64,000 nucleotides of DNA from an uncultured Atopobiaceae bacterium (GCA_944322145.1 CALUNW010000005.1:1-64000); one strand, 5' to 3'. Positions 32,107-41,399 are shown, numbered from the stretch's first letter. Notes: a model not told the origin generated them from the letters alone. Translations and numbers: made by a program.

Positions 32107-32241
32107 GCGGGTCCTTTCGTGTGACGTGACTCCAGATTATCGCACGGAGGGCCCTTTGCGCGCGGGGCCTCACTCGTGACAAAACTCACTTCCGCGTGCG
32201 CGGGCAGCCTGTGACAATGGCGCCAAGAGAAAGGGGCCGCC

Positions 32242-33204
32242 ATGTCACACACGCAGACCGCACCATCGCAAGACGTCGTCCGCGTCACGGGTCTCGTCAA
32301 GCGCTATCGCGAGCTCGTTGCGCTCGATCACCTGGACCTCTCCGTGCGCAAGGGGGAGATCTTTGGCCTCCTGGGCCCCAACGGCTCGGGCAAGACCACG
32401 GCCATCAACTGCATCCTCCAGCTGCTCTCCTACGACCGCGGCACCATCGAGCTCTTCGGCGAGCCGATGGCGCCGGGTCGCTATGACCTCAAGGCGCGCA
32501 TGGGCGTGGTCCCGCAGCAGGTGGCCGTCTTCGACGAGCTCACCGTGCGCGAGAACGTGGACAGCTTCTGCGCGCTCTACGTGCGCGACCGTCGCCGACG
32601 CCGCCAGCTCGTGGACGAGGCGATCGACTTTGTGGGCCTCGGTGACTACGCGCGCTTTCGCCCGGGCAAGCTCTCCGGCGGCCTGGCGCGACGGCTCAAC
32701 ATCGCCTGCGGCATCGCCCACCGCCCGGAGCTCATCTTCTTCGACGAGCCCACCGTCGCCGTTGACCCGCAGAGCCGCGCCAACATCCTGGACGGCATCT
32801 GCCGCCTGCGCGACGAGGGGGCCACGGTGGTCTACACGAGCCACTACATGGAGGAGGTCGAGCAAATCTGCGGTCGCATCATGATCTGCGACCGCGGGCG
32901 GGCGGTAGCGCAGGGCACCGCCGACGAGCTCAAGCGCATGATCAGCCTCGGCGAGAAGATCACGGCCGAGGTAGGCGAGCTGCCCGAAGGCACGCTCGAG
33001 CGCCTGCGCGGCCTCTCGCACGTGCTCTCGGTCGAGCTCTCGGATGGCACGCTGCTGGTGACCTGCGAGCCGAGCCCCCACAACCTCACCGACGTCCTCG
33101 GTGCGCTTGCGGGCTCGGGCGTGAGCCTGGGGCGCGTGATGTGCGAGCCGCCTACCCTCAACGACGTCTTTCTTGAGCTCTGCGGCCGCGAGCTGCGCGA
33201 CTAG
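32242..33204 (+). CDS. ABC-2 type exporter, ATP-binding protein
   Basis: The 320-residue ATPase has Walker A GPNGSGKTT (44-52), signature KLSGGLARRLNIACGIA, Walker B LIFFDEPTVAVDP and switch His in YTSHYMEE. The C-terminal 90 residues resemble the extra domain of drug and lantibiotic exporters. It starts a three-gene operon with two membrane partners and is followed by a two-component system and an MFS exporter, a layout typical of antibiotic resistance or peptide export loci. Confidence 0.92.
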   Translation: MSHTQTAPSQDVVRVTGLVKRYRELVALDHLDLSVRKGEIFGLLGPNGSGKTTAINCILQLLSYDRGTIELFGEPMAPGRYDLKARMGVVPQQVAVFDELTVRENVDSFCALYVRDRRRRRQLVDEAIDFVGLGDYARFRPGKLSGGLARRLNIACGIAHRPELIFFDEPTVAVDPQSRANILDGICRLRDEGATVVYTSHYMEEVEQICGRIMICDRGRAVAQGTADELKRMISLGEKITAEVGELPEGTLERLRGLSHVLSVELSDGTLLVTCEPSPHNLTDVLGALAGSGVSLGRVMCEPPTLNDVFLELCGRELRD

Positions 33205-33213
33205 GGGGCAGCC

Positions 33214-34392
33214 ATGGGAAGCTCGTTTGTGGTGACGCTCAAATCGCTCGTTCGCGCCCCCTCGGTCATCATCTGGGTGCTTGCGTTCCCCATCATCATG
33301 TCAACCATCTTCCTATTCATGTTCTCGGGCATGCGCACGGATGGCGTCACGGACCCGATTTCCGTGGCGCTCGTGGAGGCGGCGGACGAGAAGGACGATG
33401 CCGCCGAGGCCCTCGACTTCGCCGAGGTTCTCGAGGCGCTCGCCGCCGATGGCGACGATCAGCTTCTTGATCTGCGGCTCGTTGAGACGAGCGCCGAGGC
33501 GGCCAATCTTCTTGCCGCTGGCGAGGTCGAGGGCTATTACGAGGTCTCCGCCGACGGCGCGCCCGATCTCACGGTTGCCGACGCCGAATCGGTGGGCGCC
33601 GCGGTGCTCGAGGCCGTGGCCAGCTCGTACGTGCAGTCGGGCGCGCTCATGGCCGAGGTCGTCGAGCGCGACCCGGCGACGCTCAACGACCCCGCCGCCG
33701 TGGCCTCGGCGCTCGGGCTCTCCGCCGGCGTCGAGCGCGCGCAGGTCACCCACGCCACGCCCGACGAGATCGTGCGCTACTACTACGCGCTTCTCGGCAT
33801 GGCCACGCTCATGGCCACGCAGGCGGGCATGCTCGCGGTGGCCTCCGCGCAGCCCTGCGTCTCCGAGCTCGGCGCGCGACGTGCGGTCGCGGGCACGCCG
33901 CGCGGGCGTCAGCTCGTCGGCTGCGTGGCCGGTGCGTGGGTCGTATCGTTTGCGGCGCTCGCGCTCGCCTTCGCGTTTCTGCTCCTCGTGGTGGGCGTGG
34001 ACTTTGCGGGGCGCGAGGGCCTCTGCCTGGTGGGGGTCGGCGCGTGCTCGCTGCTCGCCACCGCGATCGGCGCGTTTGTCGGAGCGCTGCCCATCCGCGC
34101 CGACCTCTCCGCCCGCTCCGGCATCATGACGGGCCTCACGTGCCTGCTGTCGCTTTTTGCGGGCCTCTACGGCACCGCGGCGCTGGAGCTTTCGGACTGG
34201 CTCGCGCGCACCGCACCGTGGACCGCGTGGGTCAACCCCACCAAGCTCGTCTGCGACACGTTCTACTCGCTCTACTTCTACACGTCGCTCGCCCCCTTCG
34301 CCCTGCGCGTCGCCGTCTGCGTGGCGGCCTCGCTGGTCCTTCTCGTCCTTGCCACGGCCGTCTTTAGGAGGCAGAGCTATGAGCATCTTTAG
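33214..34392 (+). CDS. ABC-2 type exporter, membrane protein 1
   Basis: The 392-residue protein has one N-terminal membrane helix (residues 18-38), a large external domain (about 45-190) and five C-terminal helices, the ABC-2/YhgE-like arrangement. It starts nine bases after the ATPase stop and overlaps the next permease by 14 bases. Acidic repeats (VEAADEKDDAAEALDFAE) near residue 55-75 contain a GEKD-like DEKD coded by CGAGAAGGAC. Confidence 0.88.
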   Translation: MGSSFVVTLKSLVRAPSVIIWVLAFPIIMSTIFLFMFSGMRTDGVTDPISVALVEAADEKDDAAEALDFAEVLEALAADGDDQLLDLRLVETSAEAANLLAAGEVEGYYEVSADGAPDLTVADAESVGAAVLEAVASSYVQSGALMAEVVERDPATLNDPAAVASALGLSAGVERAQVTHATPDEIVRYYYALLGMATLMATQAGMLAVASAQPCVSELGARRAVAGTPRGRQLVGCVAGAWVVSFAALALAFAFLLLVVGVDFAGREGLCLVGVGACSLLATAIGAFVGALPIRADLSARSGIMTGLTCLLSLFAGLYGTAALELSDWLARTAPWTAWVNPTKLVCDTFYSLYFYTSLAPFALRVAVCVAASLVLLVLATAVFRRQSYEHL

Positions 34393-35581
34393 GACCGCGC
34401 TGCGCGTGGCGGCCGCGCACCCCGTCTATCTGACCGTGTACGTGGTCTTTCTCTCGCTGCTGGGCGTGCTTGTGATCGGCGACCTTGGCACCGGAGCCGC
34501 TGCGGCTGCCTCCGGACCGGCATTCGAGGCCCGCGTGGCCGTCGTGGATCGTGACGGCTCCGAGCTCTCGGGCGCGCTCGTTTCCTGGGCAAAGAAGAAC
34601 GCCGAGGTCGTGACCGTGGACGACGAGCCGCTCGCGCTGCAGGACAGCGTCGCGACCGGTGCCGTGGACTGCCTGGTCGTGCTGCCCGCCGGCTTTGAGG
34701 AGGACCTGATCGCGGACGCGCGTGCCGGGCGCGACCCCGCACCGCTCGAGGTCGCCTATGGCACGGACGTGCAGGCGGGCGCCCTGGCCGCGACGGCGAC
34801 CTCGCGTTGGGTGAGCCTTGCCGCCCAGGCGGCCGCGCTCGAGCCGGACGCCACCGCATCCGAGGTGGCCGAGCTCGCGCTCGCCGTCGCGGACGAGCGG
34901 GTAGACATGAGTGTGGATTCCACGGGCACGGAGGATGCGACGGGCAGCGGGCTCGCGGTCTACCTGCGCTTCTCGACCTACTCCGTCATGAGCTCGATCG
35001 TGGTCGTTGCCGGCGTCACGTTGGCCGCGTATCAGCGCCCGGAGATTCGTCGCCGCAACGCCGCTGCTCCCGTTGCGCCCGCGCGCCTTGCCTCCGGCGA
35101 ACTCGGCGCGTGCTGCGTGCTCGTGGTCTGCGTGTGGGCGTGGACGTGCCTGGTGGGCGTCGTTGCCTGCAGGGGCTCGCTTACGGGCGTGGATCCGCTG
35201 CTCGTTGGCCTAGCACTCCTCTCGATGCTTCCCTTCGCGCTTGTTCCGCTGGCGATCGCGTTTCTTCTCGCGCAGTTGGGACTCTCCGAGCAGGCGCTCA
35301 ACGCGGTCGGCAACATCGGCGCGATGGTGCTCTCGTTTCTCGGTGGCGCCTGGGTGCCGCTTGCGCTCCTGCCTGCGGGCGTGCAGGCCGCGGCTCGCCT
35401 CTCGCCCTCGTTTTGGGCCTCGAGCGCCGTGGAGGCCGCGCTTGGCGCGAACGGCGTCACGCCTGCCCTTCTCGCCGAGGTGAGCACGTCTGTGGGAATC
35501 GTGGCGCTCTTTGCCGTGGCAATCTGCGCCGCTGGGCTCGCCGTCGGCCGCGCGCGCCGTCGTGTGGCGGGCGCCGCGTAG
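34379..35581 (+). CDS. ABC-2 type exporter, membrane protein 2
   Basis: The 400-residue protein has the same layout as its neighbour: a first membrane helix (YLTVYVVFLSLLGVLVIG), an external domain to about residue 200 and five or six C-terminal helices. GGAG lies upstream of the ATG at 34379, inside the previous gene. The two permeases form a heterodimer with the ATPase at 32242. An earlier in-frame start would run through the previous gene and is rejected. Confidence 0.88.
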   Translation: MSIFRTALRVAAAHPVYLTVYVVFLSLLGVLVIGDLGTGAAAAASGPAFEARVAVVDRDGSELSGALVSWAKKNAEVVTVDDEPLALQDSVATGAVDCLVVLPAGFEEDLIADARAGRDPAPLEVAYGTDVQAGALAATATSRWVSLAAQAAALEPDATASEVAELALAVADERVDMSVDSTGTEDATGSGLAVYLRFSTYSVMSSIVVVAGVTLAAYQRPEIRRRNAAAPVAPARLASGELGACCVLVVCVWAWTCLVGVVACRGSLTGVDPLLVGLALLSMLPFALVPLAIAFLLAQLGLSEQALNAVGNIGAMVLSFLGGAWVPLALLPAGVQAAARLSPSFWASSAVEAALGANGVTPALLAEVSTSVGIVALFAVAICAAGLAVGRARRRVAGAA

Positions 35582-35615
35582 GGGAGCGTCCGGCGGCCCT
35601 GCTAGAATCGCCCTT

Positions 35616-36782
35616 ATGGAGAGACTCGTCGACAAGGTCGCGGCGCTCGTCGCCTGCCTGCCCGCGTTCGCGGCCGCCGCGCACGGGACGGTGGGCGCGG
35701 CGGTCGTGGTCGCGCTGCTTGCGGCCGTGACGTCGGCCTCGCTCGTCGAGGTCTTGCGCGGGTCGGTGCGCCTCGTGCCGCCGCTTCTGTGCTGTGCGCT
35801 CGCGTGCGCGCTGCCGAGCGCCGCGGCGCTGCTCGGCGTCGCCGCCTGTGACCTCTGCTTCGTCGCGTCGCTCGAAGGAGGTCGCGCACGGCTTGCGCCC
35901 GCCGCCGTGCCCGTCGCCCTTGCGCTTGTCTGGTGCGTTGGCGCCGAGGGCCCTGTCGTCCTTCTCGCCGCTCTTGGGACCGTGGTGGGCGCGTGGCTCG
36001 GGCTTCGTGCCGGCGTCTTTGAGTGCCGCGACCGCGACGCCCTGCGCACCCGCGACGAGCTGCGCGCCGCCGAGCTCTCCCTTGCCGAGAAGAACCGTGA
36101 GCTCCTCGACGCGCAGGACTATGAGGTGCGTCTGGCCACGCTCTCCGAGCGGGCCCGCATCGCGCGAGACATCCACGACAACGTGGGCCACCTGCTCACG
36201 CGCGCCGTGGTGCAGGCCGAGGCGTACCGCGTGATGCACAGCGGCGAGCCTGCCGAGAAGGACCTCGCCGCCGTGGCGCTCACCGTGCGCGAGGCGCTCG
36301 ACGAGGTGCGCGCGAGCGTGCACGACCTGCGCGACGATGCCTGCGACCTCTCGGTGCAGGTGCGCGCGGTCGTGGAGCGTGCCTGCGAGGGGACGGCGCT
36401 CGCGCCCACGGTGCGCGTGGAGGCGGGGGAGGCGCCGGCCGCCGTGGCGAGCTGCCTTACAGCGGTCGCGCGTGAGGCCGTCTCCAACGTGCTGCGCCAC
36501 TCGAACGCGCGCCACGTGAGCGTGGAGCTGGTGGAGCACCCGGGCCTCTGGCGGCTCACGGTGACTGATGATGGAACGACGGCGGCCGGCGCGCCCGACA
36601 GCGGCCCCGGCATGGGACTCGCCTCGATGGGGGAGCGCGTGCGGGTGCTCGGCGGGGCGTTTCACGCTGGCCCCGGCGCACACGGCGGCTGGACCGTCTT
36701 TGCCAGCGTGCCGCGCGGGCGTGGGGCCGAGGCCCGCGGTGCTCGAGGCGATTCCGGCGTTACTACATGCTGCGGAATGTAG
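35616..36782 (+). CDS. NarL-type sensor histidine kinase
   Basis: The 388-residue protein has four or five N-terminal membrane helices, a dimerisation helix with the phosphorylated His in ARDIHDNVGHLLTRA (near residue 187), and an HATPase domain (EAVSNVLRHSNARHV; GMGLASMGERV). This is the HisKA_3/DesK class, partner of NarL-type regulators, which follows. TAGAAT at 35603-35608 ends seven bases before the ATG and there is no ribosome binding site, so the mRNA may be leaderless. The last residues (VTTCCGM) lie in an inverted repeat. Confidence 0.9.
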   Translation: MERLVDKVAALVACLPAFAAAAHGTVGAAVVVALLAAVTSASLVEVLRGSVRLVPPLLCCALACALPSAAALLGVAACDLCFVASLEGGRARLAPAAVPVALALVWCVGAEGPVVLLAALGTVVGAWLGLRAGVFECRDRDALRTRDELRAAELSLAEKNRELLDAQDYEVRLATLSERARIARDIHDNVGHLLTRAVVQAEAYRVMHSGEPAEKDLAAVALTVREALDEVRASVHDLRDDACDLSVQVRAVVERACEGTALAPTVRVEAGEAPAAVASCLTAVAREAVSNVLRHSNARHVSVELVEHPGLWRLTVTDDGTTAAGAPDSGPGMGLASMGERVRVLGGAFHAGPGAHGGWTVFASVPRGRGAEARGARGDSGVTTCCGM

Positions 36783-36850
36783 CAACGCCAGCCGGACTTC
36801 CGATTTGACCAATCCGGGTCCTGTTGATACATGGTTTTGGATGTACTAAC
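36759..36850. repeat. Inverted doublet between kinase and regulator genes
   Basis: GTTACTACAT...AATGTAGCAAC (36759-36786) faces GTTGATACAT...ATGTACTAAC (36823-36850), each itself a small dyad, with an inner CCGGA/TCCGG stem. TTGACC at 36805-36810 could be the -35 of the regulator gene. Same general plan as the other dyad elements. Confidence 0.6.
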
Positions 36851-36869
36851 GCGCGGAGAGGGGGAGCAC

Positions 36870-37508
36870 ATGAGGGTGGTCATCGCGGACGACGACGCCG
36901 TGGTGGCAGAGTCGCTCCAGATCGTGCTGGACGCACAGCCCGACATCGAGGTCGCAGGCTGTGGGACGGACGGGGCCGACGCCGTGCGCCTGGCGGCCGA
37001 TGCCGCGCCCGACATCGTTCTTCTCGACATCCAGATGCCGGGGATGGACGGTCTTGCCGCCGCCGAGAAGATCCTCGCCTCCCCGACGCCACCGCGCGTG
37101 GTCTTTCTCACCACCTTCTCCGACGACGAGTACATCGTGCGCGCCCTTGCTCTGGGCGCTGCGGGCTACCTCATCAAACAGGACGTGGCGGGGGTGGCCC
37201 CGGCGCTGCGCGCGGTGATGGCAGGGCGCAGCGTGCTGGAGGGAGAGGTGCTGGAGCGGGCGGTCGCCCTGGGAGCGGGTGCGCCGGCGGCCGAGAAGCC
37301 CGACCTCACGGCGATCTTTCCCCAGCTCACAGACCGCGAGCGCGAGGTCGTGGCGCTTATTGCCGAGGGGCTGGACAACCGGGAGGTCGCGGCTGCCGCC
37401 TACATGGGCGAGGGTACCGTTCGCAACCACATCAGCTCGATCCTGGCCAAGCTGGGCCTGCGCAACCGCACCCAGATTGCCGTGGCTTACTGGAGGGCGC
37501 TCAGATGA
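36870..37508 (+). CDS. NarL-type response regulator
   Basis: The 212-residue protein has a receiver domain with the acidic pair ADDD (residues 6-9), phosphorylated Asp in IVLLDIQMPGMDG (near 54) and Lys in GAAGYLIKQD, and a LuxR-type helix-turn-helix (LTDREREVVALIAEG, then VRNHISSILAKLGLRNRTQ). GGGGAG precedes the ATG at 36870. It overlaps the MFS gene by four bases (ATGA). It probably controls the ABC and MFS exporters around it. Confidence 0.92.
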   Translation: MRVVIADDDAVVAESLQIVLDAQPDIEVAGCGTDGADAVRLAADAAPDIVLLDIQMPGMDGLAAAEKILASPTPPRVVFLTTFSDDEYIVRALALGAAGYLIKQDVAGVAPALRAVMAGRSVLEGEVLERAVALGAGAPAAEKPDLTAIFPQLTDREREVVALIAEGLDNREVAAAAYMGEGTVRNHISSILAKLGLRNRTQIAVAYWRALR

Positions 37509-38755
37509 CAGTCGGTAAGAACTCTTGGAAGCTCAAGCTTGCATGCGTGTGGGGCGGCGAGCTGGTCTCGGTGCTCACGAGCTCCATCCTGCAGATGGGC
37601 TTCGTCTGGCACATCACGCTGACGACAAACTCGGCGAGCATGCTCTCGCTGGCGTCGCTCGCGGGCTTTCTGCCGCTCTCGCTCTTCGGTACCTTCGCGG
37701 GAGCCATCGTTGACCGCCTGCCGCTCAGGGTCACGCTCGTCGGAGCCGACCTCTTCATTGCCGCGGTGAGCGCCGTCGTGGCTGCGGTTTCGTTTACGGG
37801 TGCGCTGCCCGTGTGGGTGGTCATGGTCGCGCTCTTCGTGCGGGCCATCGGAAGCGCCCTGCACACGCCGGCCTTCCAGGCCCTCACGCCGCTCGTGGCG
37901 CCGGCCGAGCACCTCACGCGCCTCGCCGGAGTGACGCAGGCGGTGCAGTCGGGCGGCTACATCCTGGGCACGGCCATCGCGGCGGTGATCTACCCGCTCT
38001 GGGGCCTCACGGCCATGATCGCGCTGGACGTGGCGGGCGCGCTCTTTGCCACGGTCGCGGTGCTGGCGGCGCGGCTCGACGTCGGGGGCTCGGGGGCCGG
38101 CGCGGCGGCGGGCGAGAAGGACCTCGGCCTCGTAGCCCAGGCGCGCGCCCTCGCCGCGGAGACCGCCGACGGCTACCGCGTGCTGCGCGGCTACCGAGGC
38201 CTCTTCGCGCTGCTGTGGTGCGGCTTCGTGTTCACGCTGGTCTTCTCGCCCATATCGGCGCTCTTTCCGCTGATGACGCTCGATCACTTCGGCGGCACCA
38301 CGGGCGACGCCGCCACGGCGGAGATTGTGTTCTCGGTGGGCATGATCGCGGGATCGGCGCTGCTCACCGCGACGGGCGGGTTCAGAAACCGCGCGCTCAC
38401 CGTCGTTGCGGCGACGGCGCTCTATGGCGTGGCCACGCTCGGGGCGGGGCTGCTCGGCACAGGCGGGTTCGTGGCGTTTCTCGCCATGAGCTTCCTCATG
38501 GGCCTGAGCTCGCCGTTCTACTCCGGTCCGCAGACCGCGCTCATGCAGGAGAAGGTTCCGCCCGAGTATCTGGGGCGCGTCTTCGGCCTCTACGGGGCCA
38601 TCATGTCCTGGGCTTTGCCGCTGGGGCTGGCGTTCTCGTCGCTCTTCGCCGACGTCGTGGGCGCGCCTGGGTGGTTCGTGGGAGCCGGCGCCGCGATGGT
38701 CCTTCTCGCCTGCGTGACCTGGGCGATTCCCGTCATCCGCCGCATCGAGGAATGA
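37505..38755 (+). CDS. MFS exporter
   Basis: The 416-residue protein has about twelve membrane segments and the MFS_3 (enterobactin exporter/drug) pattern: GFLPLSLFGTFAGAIVDRLP between helices 2 and 3 and PPEYLGRVFGLYGAIMS in the second half. Its start overlaps the regulator stop, so it is co-regulated. The central cytoplasmic loop holds AAGEKDLG, coded by GGCGAGAAGGACC, an example of the repeated word tolerated in a loop. Confidence 0.9.
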   Translation: MTVGKNSWKLKLACVWGGELVSVLTSSILQMGFVWHITLTTNSASMLSLASLAGFLPLSLFGTFAGAIVDRLPLRVTLVGADLFIAAVSAVVAAVSFTGALPVWVVMVALFVRAIGSALHTPAFQALTPLVAPAEHLTRLAGVTQAVQSGGYILGTAIAAVIYPLWGLTAMIALDVAGALFATVAVLAARLDVGGSGAGAAAGEKDLGLVAQARALAAETADGYRVLRGYRGLFALLWCGFVFTLVFSPISALFPLMTLDHFGGTTGDAATAEIVFSVGMIAGSALLTATGGFRNRALTVVAATALYGVATLGAGLLGTGGFVAFLAMSFLMGLSSPFYSGPQTALMQEKVPPEYLGRVFGLYGAIMSWALPLGLAFSSLFADVVGAPGWFVGAGAAMVLLACVTWAIPVIRRIEE

Positions 38756-38818
38756 GGCGGGGGCGGGCCCCTCTGTGCCCGGCTCCCTGCGTCGGGCCCC
38801 TGCACCCGGGGCAGAAAT

Positions 38819-38899
38819 GTACGACCTTCTCCGGAGCGCCATAACCCAGACATTGAAAACATAAACCATAAGGTGTTGCGTCGCTGAGAAGGTCGTACA
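38819..38899. repeat. Inverted repeat between convergent genes
   Basis: TGTACGACCTTCTC (38819-38832) is repeated inverted without mismatch as GAGAAGGTCGTACA (38886-38899). The 53-base centre is A+T-rich. Likely a bidirectional terminator; the arms contain the window's CTTCTC word. Confidence 0.75.
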
Positions 38900-38946
38900 A
38901 AAGTCGAGATGTGCAAAATCAAGCTAAGCGACAAGAGTCCTGCCGG

Positions 38947-39243
38947 CTAGGCAACCGCCTCGAGCGGGTCGTCGACGACGGGGCTCTCCCGGTACATCTT
39001 CCCGGGATCAAGGTCGATGCAAGCCGTCTCGTCTCGGTTGCCCTCGAGATCCCAAGCAACCGCATCATTGAGCACGGTTATCCTGCTGCGGAAGACGTTC
39101 TCATTAGCGAGGGGGGCAAATACGCCGCCGCGAGCAATGAGCGGCTTGATGTCCGCAAGACGAACCGTCCCGTCGGAAAAGTAGGCGTAGACGGTGAAGT
39201 TGTTGCCGGGGACAGCCTGCACGACCGCGGGAACGTACTCCAT
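38947..39243 (-). CDS. DUF2442 protein
   Basis: The 98-residue protein reads YVPAVVQAVPGNNFTVYAYF, then GTVRLADIKPLI and a central WDLEG, the DUF2442 pattern. AGGAGG lies seven bases before the ATG. It follows a DUF4160 gene by ten bases; the two families are often paired and are suspected toxin-antitoxin or regulatory partners. Confidence 0.85.
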   Translation of the reverse strand: MEYVPAVVQAVPGNNFTVYAYFSDGTVRLADIKPLIARGGVFAPLANENVFRSRITVLNDAVAWDLEGNRDETACIDLDPGKMYRESPVVDDPLEAVA

Positions 39244-39253
39244 GATATGCCTC

Positions 39254-39514
39254 CTACGCGAGGGGGACGATTTGGTTGAGCTCTTGATCTGCGGCGGCGA
39301 GCTCCCAGTTTTGCATGAGTTCGTCCTTGTGGAGCTCCGTCCAGGCAAGCACGAACTTTAGCTGTCTGCCAGGCAGGGAACCGCTCATGACGCATCCGCG
39401 ACGAATGTCGATAAGTGCATCGAATCCAGCGTAGCTAGCGTGAAAGTGAGGGGGGTTGTGGTCATCGTAGTACATCATGATCTTGATTCCGAGAAAGATC
39501 GAGATGACGGGCAT
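39254..39514 (-). CDS. DUF4160 protein
   Basis: The 86-residue protein has the DUF4160 core ISIFLGIKIMMYYDDHNPPH followed by FHASYAGFDALIDI. First gene of the pair with DUF2442. Function unknown; the HNPPHFH motif is the family hallmark. Confidence 0.9.
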   Translation of the reverse strand: MPVISIFLGIKIMMYYDDHNPPHFHASYAGFDALIDIRRGCVMSGSLPGRQLKFVLAWTELHKDELMQNWELAAADQELNQIVPLA

Positions 39515-39616
39515 ACGAGACCCCCTTCAGAGCGGCTGTGCAGATATCCGTATTCTACCCATCGCCTGTAGGTCGTAGATGCGATGCCGGCACCTCTGTG
39601 CGCCGGTTCCCCTCGG

Positions 39617-40054
39617 TTATCCCCAGGTCTCGCTCACGATCCCCAGCGTGAGCTCGTCGCGGCTGCCGGCGTAGTACTTGTCCAGTACGGCGCCGAAGAC
39701 GGGGTCCGTGCCCGTGAGCTCAAAGAGCGTCATCGACGAGCGGACCTTGAGGGCGTCGATGCTTCCCAGCACGGCCACGGGGTCGCTTCCCGGCAGGGCG
39801 AGAAGCGCGTGCGAGATCTCGAGAAGTCGAGCCCTGAGCAGGGGATGGTTGACGTACGCGTCAAGCTCCGCGCGGCTGGCGATGCCGTAGCGCTCCGCCA
39901 TGGGGCTGCGCCCGAGCCCGCGCGCCTGCGGAAAGACAAACCAGATCCAGTGGCTCCGCTTGCGGCCGGCGCGAATCTCGGCGAGCGCCTGCTCGTAGGC
40001 GCCGCCGTCCTGCGCGCGGACAAAGCGCTCGATGTCAAAGTATGTGTTGGGCAT
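39617..40054 (-). CDS. DUF1810 family protein
   Basis: The 145-residue protein shows the DUF1810 features: FDIERFVRAQDGGAYEQALA, RSHWIWFVFPQARGLG and YGIASRAELDAYVNHPLLRARL. In plants and bacteria related proteins act as NADAR-like or calpastatin-named proteins; the bacterial role is not settled. Divergent from tag. Confidence 0.9.
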   Translation of the reverse strand: MPNTYFDIERFVRAQDGGAYEQALAEIRAGRKRSHWIWFVFPQARGLGRSPMAERYGIASRAELDAYVNHPLLRARLLEISHALLALPGSDPVAVLGSIDALKVRSSMTLFELTGTDPVFGAVLDKYYAGSRDELTLGIVSETWG

Positions 40055-40115
40055 GTTCGACTCCCTCCTCTGTCAGATAATAGGCTTGTCACGGCCGAGA
40101 AGAACAGGGGGCCGC

Positions 40116-40736
40116 ATGTCCTACTGCGACTGGGATACCACCGATGAGCTCTGCCTGCGCTACCACGACGAGGAGTGGGGCGTGCCGGTGCACGACGATC
40201 GCACGCAGTTCGAGTACCTCTCGCTCGAGGTGATGCAGTGCGGGCTCAACTGGACCATGATGCTGCACAAGCGCGAGGTCATGCGGACGTGCTTTGCGGG
40301 CTTTGACTTTGATGAGGTGGCCGGGTTTGGCCCCGACGACGTCGAGCGCATCCTGGCCACGCCGGGAATGATTCGCTCGCGTCGCAAGATCGAGGCCATC
40401 ATCAACAACGCGCAGTGCTTCCAGCGGGTGCGCGAGGAGTTCGGCAGCTTTGACGCCTATCTCTGGGGCATGGCCGGCGGCGCCACGATCCTCTACAACA
40501 AGCACGCCGACGGTTGGATTCCGGTGAGCAACGGCCTCTCCGCGCGCGTTGCCGCCGACCTGCGTCGACGCGGCTTCAAGTACCTGGGCCCCACGACGGT
40601 CTACTCGCACCTGCAGGCCTGCGGCATCATCAACGATCACGCGCGCAGCTGCCCGCGCTATGCGGCGGTCAACGCGCTGGGCCCTACGGTCGAGAAGAGC
40701 CGCTACCTCGAGAAGGACGTCCGGCACTTTGAGTGA
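40116..40736 (+). CDS. tag: DNA-3-methyladenine glycosylase I
   Basis: The 206-residue protein has the Tag zinc ligands and pocket: MSYCDWD (Cys4), LRYHDEEWGVP (His17) and IINDHARSCPRY at the C-terminus (His and Cys ligands). Tag removes 3-methyladenine from DNA. GGGGG precedes the ATG, and a CCGAGAAGAAC word lies between the divergent genes. The stop codon is the first three bases of a GGGGAC-core palindrome. Confidence 0.93.
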   Translation: MSYCDWDTTDELCLRYHDEEWGVPVHDDRTQFEYLSLEVMQCGLNWTMMLHKREVMRTCFAGFDFDEVAGFGPDDVERILATPGMIRSRRKIEAIINNAQCFQRVREEFGSFDAYLWGMAGGATILYNKHADGWIPVSNGLSARVAADLRRRGFKYLGPTTVYSHLQACGIINDHARSCPRYAAVNALGPTVEKSRYLEKDVRHFE

Positions 40737-40766
40737 TCCAAAAGGGGACAGTCCCCTTTTGGATCA
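40734..40766. repeat. GGGGAC-core palindrome at the tag stop
   Basis: TGATCCAAAAGGGGAC-A-GTCCCCTTTTGGATCA, perfect over 16 bases per arm. The left TGA is the stop of tag. Confidence 0.95.
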
Positions 40767-40836
40767 GAACGAGAAGCCTGCGGAGGTCAAATACTGAACT
40801 CGATGCGTTCACAATTCTGATTGGCTTGGAGATTCT

Positions 40837-40900
40837 TGACGCAGCGCGTCAAAAAGTGCACGCAGTGAGTGCACAATTCGAGACGCTCTGCGTCTCGAAT
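40837..40900. repeat. Three consecutive hairpins between convergent genes
   Basis: TTGACGC/GCGTCAA (40837-40853), GTGCAC/GTGCAC around GCAGTGA (40857-40874) and AATTCGAGACGC-TCT-GCGTCTCGAATT (40875-40901). Probably terminators of tag and of the YbaK gene. Confidence 0.65.
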
Positions 40901-40910
40901 TAACGGGGCG

Positions 40911-41399
40911 CTACAGGTCGACAACGCGCACGGTGCAGCCGTGCTCGCGCAGCAGCGCAATCAGGTCCGTGGTGGCGAGAAGGACGGTCGCGGTGTTGTT
41001 GCAGGGGTGGACGGTCACGTGCCCGGCGTCGACGAGCTCCCGGTCGATCACAACCTCCACGCGATGCTCGACGTCGTTCAGCGCACCGAGCGGCGTGACG
41101 GAGCCCGGCGCGAGGCCGAGCATCGAGCGCAGGTCCTTCTCGCTTGCAAACGAGAGACGGCGCGACCCCAGCCGCTCCTGAACCTCTCGCAGCGAGACGT
41201 CCTTCTCGTCCGGCAGGCAGACGAGGTAGTAGGCGCTGTGCTTGTCGTCCCGCAGGAAGAGGTTCTTGGCGCCGAGCTCGGGGTGGGGGATGCCCGCGGC
41301 GTGCGCCTGCTCAACAGTGAAGACCGCCTCGTGCTCGTAGAGCTCGTAGGCTATCCCCGCCTGGTCAAGCAGCGCTATTGTCTCTGCCTTTCCAAACAT
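40911..41399 (-). CDS. YbaK/ProX-type aminoacyl-tRNA editing protein
   Basis: The 162-residue protein has the YbaK/EbsC fold pattern: YELYEHEAVFTVEQA, LRDDKHSAYYLVCLPDEKDV, GSVTPLGALND and VTVHPCNNTATVLL. Members deacylate mischarged Pro-tRNA; the PrdX/ProXp-ala branch fits best. GGGAGA lies before the ATG at 41399. The gene follows an MBL-fold gene on the same strand with a GGGAC palindrome between. Confidence 0.88.
   Translation of the reverse strand: MFGKAETIALLDQAGIAYELYEHEAVFTVEQAHAAGIPHPELGAKNLFLRDDKHSAYYLVCLPDEKDVSLREVQERLGSRRLSFASEKDLRSMLGLAPGSVTPLGALNDVEHRVEVVIDRELVDAGHVTVHPCNNTATVLLATTDLIALLREHGCTVRVVDL

Noticed and set aside
36824-38755. 643-residue fusion upstream of the MFS gene
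   Set aside because: The first 227 codons are the shadow of the response regulator gene.
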